Assembly: GCA_038503065.1 (NCBI GenBank)
Contig: JBCAMK010000014.1
Location: forward strand, 1,240,001 to 1,304,000
Direction: 5' to 3'
Source: Paragyromitra xinjiangensis
Taxonomy: Eukaryota > Ascomycota > Pezizomycetes > Pezizales > Discinaceae
Length of the DNA: 64,000 nucleotides
Shown here: positions 13,076-25,200 of the stretch, one piece after another
Numbering within the stretch: the first letter of the stretch is position 1
Layout: each line of letters opens with the position of its first letter
Made by a program: the position numbers and the translations under genes
Notes under the pieces: generated by a model
The model's database searches: none
The model's input: only the letters and a program-made list of their open reading frames with translations
Told to the model about the DNA's origin: nothing

Positions 13076-16000
13076 AGCGTACCTTCTCCTCGATGTCTCG
13101 GCCGTCGGCGGTGAGCGGCTGATGTTGATTTGCAGCTCTGGGCAAGTATGACGTCGGTAGCTACCGGCAACTTGACAGCGACATTAAAATAATAATAAAA
13201 CTGCTTTCAAGAAAAAAAATAGATCCCTCTCCCGAGAAAGCGCAAAAAATAATCGTGGCGATCCAGGAACTTTGATGGTAGGGAAACGCAAAGAACGATA
13301 AGGGCAGCGGCAAGCGGTACCAACTTATTTTTCTTCCTTGGTTTCGTAGAGACGTTCAACGGAAGAGAAGAGCGACAAAGAATCCACGAAAGAATGAACG
13401 CGAAAACGGGAAAGATGATATCGATGACGACGATGACGGGGTGGCGATTTGTGTGAAAAGTGGACAAACGATCCTTCCTGCCCTGAGGCGAGAAATCTGG
13501 GCGGCAATAAAAGCAATCAATCAATATAAACGTTCTGATATTCTGCGCCCCTTCCCCTATTATCCCTTTCCCCCGTGCTCGCACTCGTTTTCCCACTTCC
13601 CCACTTTTCTTTTTCGCAACTGGATTTCCTGGTGCGCAATAGGGGGAAGAATTGGAGATTTTACCAGTTAAGACTCTAACGGTAAGAGTTAAGAATAAAA
13701 GGTATAAACGACGATAAAATTTATTGTTTGCTGTGTGATTGTAGAGGATTATAGCAGATGAGAGGCGAATCCACCGCAGGAACAAATGAAGCAAGACAAA
13801 AGGGCTGGAAAAAAATTAAAAATGGATGGATGGGTAACTAAGTACTTACTTACACGTAGGTATGTATGTATGTATGTAATGTATGTAGACTTGGTGATAG
13901 ATTGGGGGTTATCTGTCGTGCTGCGCAGACAGGCACAATCAAGGGGACTTTGGCCGGCAGGCGGTAGAGTAAAAGTGATCCCAAAAGCGAGAGAGTTGTG
14001 TAAACCCCAGACCGTCAAGAACTAAAGACCCTTTGCAGTTCGTCTCCACTCCACTCACTCACAAATGGATGTCGAGAAAAGTACTGAAGAGGAAATAGAA
14101 GGAAAAAAATAAAGTGAGGCCTCCCAAACAGAATCACACTCGCACAAAGACAGACAAGAAGAGCAAACACGGACACAGGCCTACGCAAGTGACGATAACC
14201 GTACCCACGGCTAGGCTGAGACGGGCTTGTGGGTAAAAAGAAAGGAAGAAAAAAAGTACGGACGTCAAACGGATCGATGGTGTCGTGAACTACCCTGTGC
14301 CGATACCTAGGCGAATAAGGCCCGGGACTTGGGATATCGGGTGATGTATACCGTATGTACGTGAAGCACACCGGTGTGGATGGATAGATGAAAGGGGAAT
14401 TTTTGAGAGTGGGAGTAACGATCTCTTCGATGGGATTGACGGATTGGGGGGGGGGATCAGAAGAATTGGTTAAGTGAGTCCACTTTTCCAGGACTGTTCC
14501 TCAATCCAGATACAAGCCGGTCTGCTGGCCTACTGTATGGTAGGGTAGAGTCAAAATACAGTATACACTTCGTATGTGAGTATGAATGTATGCGAGCATG
14601 TAAATGTATGTATGTATGTCTGTATGGGGGGAAGGGGGGGTGGTGACTCGACGATAGGAGTAGCAAAAGAAAGAGCAGCTCAGTTCTTCTGCTTGTTGAG
14701 AGCAGCTTCACCCGCAGCCCCAGAGAACGGAGGAAAGGGACTTGCAAACAGGGATACACAATCAAGATCCAGTTGGGGCCTGGAAAATGAACACAGAGAA
14801 AAACGAAGAATTAGCAGCTCTACGTCATGCCGCAGGAGGAGACAGAAGTCCATGCTGCTTCTGTGCCTAGCGAACACGCCATTGGGCAATGTGGGGGGGG
14901 AAAGGGGAGGCTGGGCCAGCTAGCAGGGTAACCACCTGACTTCTCGATGTGGGAAGCAGCGAGCGTCATAGGCAGCAAGACACCTGTCCTTGACGGGCAG
15001 CGACTTCGGTTCGTCAACTGCCACAGGTCGGAAAATTTAGCTATTTCAACCTCAACTTGCACAAAGTAGCTCATCATTTCTAGCGACTGGCTCGGAAAGC
15101 TTCAGCCAACAACAACCACAACAACAACATCAACAGTGAACTTGCTCTCCAGTCAATCTCCCAAAGACATGACAATCTACCCAGAAGACAAAGACAAGAA
15201 CTGAGATGCCGTTGCAAGTGAATTCAGAAGAGCCCCCCCCCCCCGCACCACCCCTGGCTTGTGTCTCATCGCAGTGTCGAACCTGTTTCCACCCGGCCGG
15301 CCCCCGCTTCTGTTCCCTCCGCAAGCAAAGCAAAGCGATCACGATCATCGATCGAAAGGTTAGCTACCGTACCCGTACTCTCTTCCACCGCTCACGAACG
15401 TCTGATTTTTTATTCTTTTTCAATCACCTTTTTTCTTTCCTTTTGCCTCACGCACGCTACGAATGCGCGCCAACAGCCTATGTATGTACCATAGGGCTTT
15501 AAGCATAAGACATCAAAATGTGCCGCCTGCCGTTTGCCGGCTACCAGACGCTCCAAGTCAAGCCTTCCCCCTCAGAGCCTCATCAGCCACACCTGTAAAG
15601 CTCCTCGGCCTCTGGCGTTTTAAGTAACCACCTTCTTCGGGAATGAGTCCGGGGGCCGTCTCCTAGGAATATCCTAAATAACAGGTGTCCTTTCCTATCT
15701 CGTCCCGCGACAATACAATACCTTTATCTGTGATAAGTACCTAAGTCTTCCGTGAAAGGATAAAGGATATCATACTCCAGCGAACTATGCATAACTAGAT
15801 GCTTGGGGTTCCCCGGAAATTGTTTCTCAAACGCAAATCGCCCGTATCTTACATATTTATTCCCAGATAACGTTGCTCGTTATCTCCCGTGGACGGGGCT
15901 TCTCCCACCCTCTTCCTCATGTCCGTCTATACCTTCAGGATACCTACCTAGAGCGGGGTTCATTTCTGGGTCAAATAGTGCTTTAGCCAAACCAACACGT

Positions 16001-16467
16001 CCGTAATTGCCTTAAATAAGATATAATTAGAGGTTTGTGCAGATGCGAATAAGGACCTGTAGCCCTCGGGATATTCCTGCTGTCTACAACTCAGCATTGA
16101 CACTTGACCACCGGGTCGGGTCGCCCTCTATCGTATCCATCGTTACTCTACAAAAAAACCCGTGAAGATCCCGAGCCACGCTCGGAATAGATCGTCAACC
16201 AGGCGTCATGGTATTCTCGGCAATGGCGTCAGTCGCACGCACATAAGACATTTGAACCCTAGTGTACGTGGCATAGATTATTGTAAATATTTATTGACCC
16301 TGGAGAAAAACACCTCATACATAAGGTACATCCATTCCTTCCCCGTTGACTGTGCAACAGTCCAAACCAGTCACGAAGATCTTATGCCGCCGAAAAGCAC
16401 ATACTCTTGCATTCCCAGCTAGGGAAGCCTAGCTATACCCCTTCGTATTAAACAAAAAAGACAATCA
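13076..16467. other. Long intergenic region upstream of the histidine kinase
   Basis: About 3.4 kb between a divergent 5' end (histidine kinase) and the 3' end of the LENG1-like gene. It holds tetranucleotide TATG/GTAT repeats near 13860 and 14605, several poly-G and poly-C runs (14446, 14632, 14892, 15233) and pyrimidine tracts. Open frames here are short and lack domain-like composition. A long 5' UTR or regulatory region of the histidine kinase is plausible for the nearest ~1 kb. Confidence 0.5.
13860..13888. repeat. TATG tetranucleotide microsatellite
   Basis: Four to five TATG units followed by an interrupted copy. A second, poorer run of the same unit lies at about 14603-14620. Confidence 0.85.
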
Positions 16468-17616
16468 TCACCGCTTCCTAACCTCTCCGATGCCAAATTG
16501 GCTTGAATACCTGCCGCCGTCAACTGCTTTCCAACCAGGGAGACGGTACTCTTTCTCCCTGCTAAGCATGGCCTCTGCTTTCTCTCTCTCAGCTTTTTCT
16601 CGTCGATCACGCTCCCTGCGTAGTTTTTCCATAAGGTCATTCCCAGGTCTTTGCTCACAGCGGGGAGATCTAGATCTGGAGCTCCGATAGTGTTGCCGGT
16701 GACGGTGAGATTTTGTTTCCGTGCCTGACTCGGATTTGTCGTGTTTGTGAGAGCGATTTCGATGACGATTTCCGCCTGTGCTTCTGCTCCTGTGCCTGCT
16801 TCGATCGTGATGTGTTTCGAGGCTTTTATCCCGCCTTCTTCGATACTCCTGGCTGCTGCTGCTAGCTCTCTCTGTGGCACCAATCCTCCTCATTTCCAAT
16901 GCACGCAACCCCGCCGCGCCCACTTCTAGCTCCCTAGCCCTCTTCCACTCTTCGCGAGCTCCCTCTACTTCCTTGACACCCCTCACACCCTTCTTTATAG
17001 CTACCAGCGGATCTCCCCAATCCTTATTTCTCTCGTCCCTCCCCATCTCCCTATCAGTTCTCTTCCGTCCCTTAACTTCTCCAACCATATCGAGGTTGGA
17101 GTACCATGGATTCAATTCCTCTGCCGGCTTTCCAAGACCCATTGTGTACTGCGCCTCCAATTTATCCTCCTTTGCCTTCTTTTCTGCTTCATACTCAGAA
17201 TTTTTCTCAGCTTTCCGCCGTTTAGGGTTCTCGACATCATTGAAAAGATTGATGTGACCATCAGCACCAGTTAATGATGGGGAGGCCTTGCGTCGTTTAG
17301 CTGGTGGCAAGGGACTTTGTCGTCTGACAATAGCAATTTCATTTTCGCTGATTTGAGCACTCTCACGAGGCGCAATGAACCTCCCAGTTATAGTTGCATC
17401 TGGTGGCTCGTGTTTATCCCCTGTAGGAATTTGCGTATCCGTTCCTCCTACTCGTGCCCGTAGAACTCTGATGCGATGCTCCGCATCAGCCTCTTGCATT
17501 CGCTGCTCCTCAGCCTCTTCTTTGGCTCTAGCCGCAGCTTCATCGCGGCGGACACGCTCAATATTGGTAGTAGAGTAGACATGGTAAGACTTGTGGTGGA
17601 GCAGGTGAAGTGGCAT
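16468..17616 (-). CDS. CIR_N-domain nuclear protein, LENG1-like (splicing-associated)
   Basis: Single exon, 382 residues from the Met at 17616. The frame is open 57 codons further upstream, but homology-like sequence begins at this Met: MPLHLLHHKSYHVY followed by NIERVRRDEAAARAKEE is the N-terminal CIR_N motif shared by CIR, Cwc25 and LENG1. The body matches the LENG1 layout: an acidic/basic coiled region, a GHINLF motif near residue 125, a QYTMGL..PWYS segment around 165-185, a GDPLVAIKKGV segment around 215-225, then an Arg/Ser/His-rich SR-like tail and a final coiled coil ending in basic residues. Family members are found in nuclear speckles and spliceosome preparations. A direct biochemical role is not established. 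Cwc25 is the alternative, but the motif order fits LENG1 better. Confidence 0.82.
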   Translation of the reverse strand: MPLHLLHHKSYHVYSTTNIERVRRDEAAARAKEEAEEQRMQEADAEHRIRVLRARVGGTDTQIPTGDKHEPPDATITGRFIAPRESAQISENEIAIVRRQSPLPPAKRRKASPSLTGADGHINLFNDVENPKRRKAEKNSEYEAEKKAKEDKLEAQYTMGLGKPAEELNPWYSNLDMVGEVKGRKRTDREMGRDERNKDWGDPLVAIKKGVRGVKEVEGAREEWKRARELEVGAAGLRALEMRRIGATERASSSSQEYRRRRDKSLETHHDRSRHRSRSTGGNRHRNRSHKHDKSESGTETKSHRHRQHYRSSRSRSPRCEQRPGNDLMEKLRRERDRREKAEREKAEAMLSREKEYRLPGWKAVDGGRYSSQFGIGEVRKR

Positions 17617-17841
17617 CTTCGTAGGTTGAAGGTGCTGGAGATGCTGGGGTTCGGTTGTGGTGATGAATGACGTTGTTGTTGTTCTGGTAGGGAACTGGAC
17701 TAGGCTACTTTTCAACATCGAGTGACACCTAGGAAATGCAAAGCTCACGCCACTTACTCTACATACAACGAGATGAAATTCTTGCACGTATCCTCCTCAA
17801 CACCCACCCACTTCAACTCAAATATCCATCTTCATTTCACA

Positions 17842-18191
17842 ATGCATACCTCGCAACAGTTCAAGCCCCTGCTAAAGCTGCGACCGGCGACTTTAAACTT
17901 CACCGGTCTTCAATCCGACGGATTGACACTGGTGGATACAGGCACTCAAACCGGGGGGTGGGTAACAGCTTCTCCACCTAGCAGGTATAAATGAGCGAAT
18001 TGAGAGAAAAGAATAATCATAGAAACATGTCGCCGTTCTCAGCTGGGCATGGCACGAATACGCCAACTGCCAGCACTGACGACATTGTGCGTGACGGCAA
18101 ATTAGTTTATGAGACTATTGACAAGGACGAGACACGAAATGTCAGAGGTGTTGTGCTTGCTCCTGTGTTGGCGATTGCAATTATCATGTGA
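17842..18191 (+). CDS. Possible small two-exon hypothetical protein
   Basis: A tentative model: exons 17842-17984 and 18023-18191 joined by a 38-nt GT..AG intron give 104 codons, in frame. The product would be 103 residues with no known domain and a hydrophobic C-terminal stretch (residues about 88-103). It is divergent from the LENG1-like gene and starts about 225 bp from it. The intron is shorter than all others in this window and no branch site is clear, so this may be chance. Confidence 0.22.
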
Positions 18192-19498
18192 TTGATCATT
18201 TATCGATACGAGGGTGTTGAAGGGAGGCGTAAAACACGTGTACGCTCTAGTCATGAGAATTAAAGCGTATATTTCAAGGAAATCGGTGACGTTGGGGCCA
18301 TTTATTGGTGCTCAAAATAGCTTAATTTACAATATTTTTCTAGGAGGGATGGTATAATATAACAATAAATCGAGCTCGATAGAAGAAGCCAGAGAGAAAA
18401 GTCGAGATAGTTTGCAGCAGAGTACATGTTGAGGGAAATTATGCCGTGGGGGGTCTCTCAACAAATGGACCCTGCATCCTCATGCGGCTCAAAAATGACA
18501 TCACTGACCGGGGGGGATTAAGGTAAGAGCACGGCACGTTCTAATTCTTACTCCGCCGGTTCGGAAACCGGACCAAACTTCAACACCAACGTTCTTCGGT
18601 ATTTAGTGCGGTGTTTATTCTCGACGCGTAAGTTTCCCTCTCCCCCCATGCTGTACATACGCGCGTGTTGTGGTATGAGTTGTTTGACCACAAGCGGTCA
18701 CGCGGTCACAATCCAGATCTTCAGACGGACAGAGCTCATCTCTTTCATGCTCCAACCGAATCGCTCCCGTCTGCACTCCGCGGCGAGAAAAGAGCACAAG
18801 AAACATGTCCAATAAACGGGGGGTCCGCAACCACACGGGCGTAAAATTGTCCGGTTCCTGCATCATTCTAAATCCTTTCAATTGACATGTTGTGCCTTGC
18901 ATCCATAATATCGGTAGCTACTTTAAGTGTAGAAGAACGTCGCTATGCGTGGTTTGCCCTAAAAGCAGTGCAACAAATCACTGCGAGTGTGTGTCCTTCT
19001 GACCAATTCATACGGGTGTTTTTCTTTTTCTCGCCACCCCGGGTATACTAGGCTCCGAGTGTGTTCTGCCTATTACATCTCTTATTTATCCTCAGAGCCC
19101 ATCGCTACTCCCCGATTGGTTCGGAATCGGGCGATGCGTGTGGACTTGGAGTATCAATCATAACTTCACGATGTATACATATAATTTCTATAGCAAGCAT
19201 TGAAACTAATGGTATCCCTATATACACTATTCGACCCCATTCCCAAATCCAGTTCCAATGAGATAAACTCCATATCAAATCCCCCCCAGCCCGCAAGGTA
19301 TCAGGAATCCATCCGCAAAAAAATTGTGTAAGTCATGAGACATGACCCGTGGAATTTATACATTAAAAGAAAAAAACTCCCCGTTAACTCCCCTTTTGCG
19401 CCTTATCTCTAGAAATTATACAAACCCCCATATAGACATCCCCAGCTGGTAACCAGAAATATATTCTCGCGGGAAATTCCCGTTATTCAAGACATACT
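18192..19498. other. Intergenic, no gene seen
   Basis: About 1.3 kb without a convincing frame. It includes the 3' flank of the aspartic-protease-like gene; nothing else is recognised. Confidence 0.5.
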
Positions 19499-22224
19499 CT
19501 AGGAATTAGAAATAGGATTCTGCTTCGTGATTACTAGTGGACTAACTTTCAAGATGCTGTCGTTGTCGATGCTCTTCGATTCGATAGTAGATGGTCGACT
19601 GGAACTGTCTGAACTGTCTTCGCCCTTTTCTCCTATCGTGCTCTTCAAGAACTCCGACCCGTCCTTCGCAACAGCATTCAGCCCAAAAACGCTCGAATCA
19701 TCGCTCCCTTCCGCATCCGTCGTCCCTGTAGAATTCGACCACCTCATCTTGCTTTTCCCTTTGTTGTTTTCCTCCTCTTCTTTTATCACCATTTCCTCCT
19801 TATCAGAGCTATCAGCGCTCCCGCTTTTCATGTGGCCATCACCACTCCCCACGGTTTTCATGGACCCACGTCGGCTCGCCATCGGCGAGAACTCGACTGA
19901 TGTAGGCGTACATATCCTCCCGATACTGGCAGTCCTCACATGGGATCTCGTTGTCTTCGCCCTCTCTGGTCTCTGCAAAGTCGGCGACTCAACCTTAGCT
20001 ACCCGTCCAGCGGAATAGAATCTCCCAACCGTCGCCGTCCTCTGCAAGTGCATCTCCTGCTTCAATTCCTGGATATCGTCGATCTGTGGCGAGTACGGCC
20101 CCATGAACACTCTTGCAACTGTCGAGTTTTCAGACTGCCGCCTTTTCGCGGTAGATTGCTGCGAAAGACGTCGAACCAGCTCTGGATCCTTCACTGGAGG
20201 TTCGGGTGACTTTTCAGGTGGTAGTGTAAATGAGCTTTTGTCACGAGAAAGAGAAGTCATGCTCGTAGTCAAGGTTTTGGAGTCGCCGCCGCCGCTGCGT
20301 TTACTGAAACCAAGCCCTTTCTCGGGATCATAGCTAGGGATGGAGGAGTTTTTGTCCTCAGCAAAGCGGACGGTGAGCTTGCTGCCCGACTGCAAAGGGT
20401 TGAGTCTTCGTTTGCGCTGAATCCATATACAGGCTGTAATTCCACCGATTAAGACGGCGAGGCCGCCAAGAATGCCGCCAACCATAGGGCCTATTGCCGG
20501 CTTGTCATTTTTGCTTGATGGTGTGGCGTTGAATATCGAGATCGAAGCACGAGAGGCTGCAACGAGTAATTTGGTTTTTGGGGCTGGGAAGGGAATAGCA
20601 CTGATGTGAAATTTATTAATGGTGGGGGGAGCATTTATTAGATAGACGTGCTGGAGGAAAGCACGGCCCAGGTAAGCCGGATGACCATCAGAGCTAGGTG
20701 AGAGCCGGAGATAGGTCCGCCCAGACTCGGTTCGAGAGGTGAGAGGATTATCTGCTGATGTATCCGTAGTAAGGAGGGACGAGGCTGGTACAATGATTGA
20801 AGCAGACATAGTACCATTTTTGAGGGTAAACCTGAGGAAATAATCGGTTTGTGGTGTCTCGGAGTAAACATACCCGTTGAGGTCCCCATCAAAAATTGGA
20901 GAACCGATCATTGGGAGAAGAATCTTGAGAGTCTCTGGAGAGAGCTGGATATTGGGTGAGTCATACGCGAGCGTGATCTTCGACTCAGAGGATGAAGCTG
21001 AAGTAGAGACTATAGTTTTCTCCATCGATCCGATATATGTTATATCCGTCACAACAACTTCAAAGTCGCCTGTATCGGTTTTACTAAAAATTGTCTTCTG
21101 GTCATGATCGATGAGAGCATCATCATAGCCCCCCATTACCACTGAACCTGTGTTTTCGTCCGTTCCCAAGTTTAATGCCACGACATCCATCTCAGGGATT
21201 CTAGAGTTGCGTGCCCTTTGAAGAACGTTCAGGCCAACCATTCCCATGCCCAATGTAGACTGCCAAACGAGATTGATAGGCATTTCTGGTAACTGGAAGG
21301 CGGAATTGATTCCATCTGCCCATGAGAGGGACGTACTCCCCACAGCTAGATTCTCCACTTCGTATGCCGTGTCGGGATTGCTAACATCCTCCTGAACCAA
21401 ACTTTGGACATCGAAATCGTTGTCTTCCGTTTGGTTGTAGTATCCACCGTTTGATCGAAGGTATGTCAGACAACTGTTTGATTTGTCAGAATTGTTAGTT
21501 GCTTCATTGTCTGAACTGGTATTGTTGGAGGGGCCGAGTGAGAAGTATCCAGATATTGACTGTCGAGGTGGGTTTTCAATCCACAGCATAAGGGAGTAAT
21601 CTGAAGCAGCTGTAAGATTCTGCCGCATGAATGTTGACCTTGCATCCCATGGATATTCGCCATTATTGATAATATTCTCTGAAAGTCAAAAATATCCCTT
21701 ATCAGTAAAAATAGAAACAAAAACAGGAAATAAAAAATATCCAAGATAAAAAAGTCGCTAAACCCACTTTCGATTACGGTAACGTTCTCCGCATCCCCCC
21801 CTCTTCCTTTGCGCAAAGTGATATTGAGAGTCTTCGAGTCCGAACTAGGAATCCACTCAACAAGCTTCAAACCAGCTAAGGAGTCGCTTCCGTTTGATGT
21901 AGAAACAAAATCGCCAGCAGATGGCTCCTGTATCGAGTTCCAAGCCTTATCGGCACTGTTATCGCTTGTCGAGCAAAGTGCACCAGCAGGTACATGAACA
22001 GCGGCTTCCGAATTCGTATAAAAGGCGACCAGGACATTCACTTCTTGCGAAGGAGAGCCGAAGCTCATTGTCATCACACCCGGCATTGAATCGTTCGTCG
22101 CAGCCGTAGGAAGAAGGTCAAAAACCACCATCTGAGCTGTTTCCTGCGCAGCAACAAAACAACACCACCACCATAAGACTAAGAAGCCGAGTTGAAATCT
22201 CCGTAATCGAGCCATTGTGTCCAT
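19499..22224 (-). CDS. Membrane-anchored aspartic-protease-like protein, probably catalytically dead
   Basis: Two exons, 22224-21768 and 21678-19499 (89-nt intron), joined frame 879 codons, 878 residues. Residues 1-27 are a signal peptide ending in FVAAQ. Residues about 35-520 have the pepsin-like (A1) order: entry strand, the first active-site region, YFSLG and GLGMGMVGLN-type segments, the GSVVMGGYD turn, the second active-site region and a C-terminal lobe. The first Asp motif (DTGS in active enzymes) reads FYTNS at residues 68-72 and the second (DSGTT) reads YDSPN with Asp near 392. The catalytic dyad is therefore incomplete. A transmembrane helix lies at residues about 548-572, followed by RKRR and a ~300-residue cytoplasmic tail rich in Ser/Thr, Arg and acidic stretches. 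In family terms it resembles yapsin-like surface proteases that have turned into receptors or scaffolds; function is not known. Divergent intergenic space lies upstream. Confidence 0.85.
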
Positions 22225-25200
22225 TCCTTCGACTTTCGCTTGATTCCTTCTTGATCAACCCCTCCTCCGAGTTGATAAAACGGCAAGGGCAGTGATATCG
22301 TCGCCCCGCCAGTGGAGATGAAACGAGTCGCAGGAAATTGTAACGAAAGAAGGGGAAAGAGGGCTAGGGAAGGTGGAAGTCACATTGTTAACCTACCTAA
22401 GCTGGTATATTGCCTATTCCTCTAAATCAGGGTTTGGGCTGGGTGACCGCAACAGGATCTGAACGGTCAAGTGTGAATAGCTACCTACCCGAGGGGCTGG
22501 TTTAGACGGCGGCAAAACGAGCCAATAATGGGTCCTAAACCCATGTCACCTCCGATCGTTCCTTAGATTTAAGAGCTATGGTCACACCTTCTACTTCCTT
22601 GAGCTGTGCGTGCTTCAAGCTCAATCCCCGCCTTCTATTTCTTCAGGCCATTCTTTTTGCGCACTCAATTGAAGCTTCATAGACATGTTCATTTACTCCA
22701 TTTTATTCCCTTCTCGCCGCTTCCGGTCCTCGTAAAACGGCACGCGTGGTTACGCCCATGTAAGCTTCGGCTCAGAGAAGGTATTTTGAGGTTCGTTCGA
22801 CACTGTCAGGGGGGCGGTGCCATGGATCATGGTGGGGGTACCGTAATTATCTTCATCAATACATGTATATTGCTCCGGAGTCCGGACTGTTTCCAGATAG
22901 GTATACAAAAAACATCGGTAGAATATAAAATACAAATAACTCTTCAGATTGGGTACATCAGCATACCGTGAACCATACCGGTGTAAACAATAACGTGCTT
23001 GGCTAATTTACTTTGGAGACAGTTATTTGTTGATCAACACCGTTATTGGGCTTATCGTATCAGATAGAGCTGTTGGTCAATTCCTTGCAGGATCTACTAG
23101 GGGGAGGGTACAAATCATAAACGTGCTTTGACATTGAGGGTGTACCGAGAATGGATGGCATCGAATGAGAGTCAAAGAATTCCCCAACAGCTTTTTTTCA
23201 GGAGCTATCAACAATGTTACAGGAGTTTAGGATTTGGCGAGAGGAGCACGGTGATAAGTGTATGTAGATTAGCGCCTGAAATCCGCAGCGTGGAGGTTGG
23301 TGGCTTCAAGGGTTAAAACTTTACAGCCAGTCGACCCCGCTGTGTACGTATGCACAAATCTGAACAAACGTTAAGCTAACCCCTTTTCACCCCTAAGCGT
23401 GTTGAATGAGATGATACGGAGAACTTGAAATGGGCCTACTGGCGGGGATCCTTAAGGTGTCGATAACCGGTAGCTGTCGCTTGCTGCGAGCCTTGCACCA
23501 TGCAAAAAGCCAAGGCTAAGACGGAAATGTGCATTGGGGGGAGCCGCATAACGACGTTGGCCTTGAGGCTGAAATCGGCTCGTCCAGGGGGACTTGTGCA
23601 CCGTGCGGGGTTGCTTTTTGTTCCAAATATAGAAGCTTGGCTTGCGAGGGACTGGATTTCAAAGTCAGTTCTCCAACAAATGCTACCAACATCATGCCTA
23701 ACTCGGCACAAACTTTGTGATACCTGCCAAAGTTACATAGAGGTTGTATGCATACCCGATTCGAGAACAAAGCAAGCATGATATCCCGGAAAATAAATGA
23801 AGTTCCTAAAGAGAGAGCTATATTGACGTTACTCGGTTTTTCATACCTTACATCGGTCGCACTCTACCTAGCATTAATACATGTAGTAATGCGTTGGAGT
23901 CGGCCACCCGTGAATGCCAACTGCAAACTCGTTGAAGAAATAAGGGAATCGATGGTGACGAAGGGCACTCAACGTTGCCATCACCAAGAAACATCGGTAA
24001 AATGCTAAGACAAGGTTAAACCAATGGCAAACAATGAGTGCCAAGATTTAAGTAATTTTGCCCCTCAATCAGTCCAGTTCCTAGGATAATGTTCCAACAA
24101 GTTTGATGGACGAGACATGTTTGAAGTCCTGCCAGGTGAGTGGCTGTTGACAAAGCGACAGGCCGTTCAGATCTTTCTCCTGAGCCTGTGACCAAAAACC
24201 AACGTTGAGATGCATGCCCGTTGGTTACACCAATGACAATTACAAACGATACTGCAGCTAATCATATCAATAACAGCCCTCACGCCTGACGTAGCTTATG
24301 ATGTTGCAAAAGACGTTGACAACGTTTTACGAATCTATGGATAACTATGCAGTGCAGATGTGAGTAATGTAGTTAAGCTTTCCATAGCCATCTTAGACAT
24401 CTAAAACAAAAAGATGTTCTTTCACAGCCACGTGCACGTTCGTCAAGTTCCCCACGCCCGAAGTAAATATATATAAACATTTATATTAGGAGCACAAACA
24501 CCACTGGGATAGGTCATATTCAATCTAGCGAAGGGGTTTTAATTAATTCTGAGGCATCACGCAAATAAGTGTCGCCAACACGGAATGAAGACCAGGAACA
24601 TCCTGTCAGATACCGGGTACCAACCCGAAGATCTAGGTGTGAATACTTAAATGGCGGAGAGCAGCAGTTGCTGCTTACTCAGGCATTTCTGCCGGAACTC
24701 TAGCAAAAAAATAAGTGTCAGTTTTTTCTACTATTTGCATTGTCTGGAGAGGCTCCCGTGCTGATTCGCCCGCGCCACACAGCAACAAGAAGTACAAATA
24801 TAAGATGTAACTAATACCCTTTAGTGAGGTGTAGGTTATAGGCGGGTACTATTTATATGAATTTACCAAGGCCAACGCCTTAGCAAGCATTGGGGTAAGA
24901 ACCTTACCATGTACGGAGCTTGCTTCATGTATTCTAGTGGACAGGTCTCTGGATCCATAAGTGGCTATTCAAAGATTGCCCTATAGAATTCGGCCCTAAA
25001 AACCCAATTTATAAAGAGGCTACTATTGTCGCGATTTATCGGAAAGAAATGTCTTTAACTATTAGAGCAGCCGAACCGAGTGATATTTTGTGAGTATGTA
25101 AATCATCCTTATCTGACTCCATAAACCCTCCTACTGGGTGTCACCCTAGAAACCAAGGGCTCCTTCGGATATTGATACACCGATTTAAGTATACCGGCGT

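Noticed and set aside
13207..13794. A 195-codon minus-strand frame upstream of the histidine kinase
   Set aside because: Composition looks like translated pyrimidine-rich promoter DNA; no domain or supporting splice signals.
16419..16883. A 154-codon minus-strand frame
   Set aside because: It lies in another frame of the LENG1-like gene's SR-rich tail and is its shadow.
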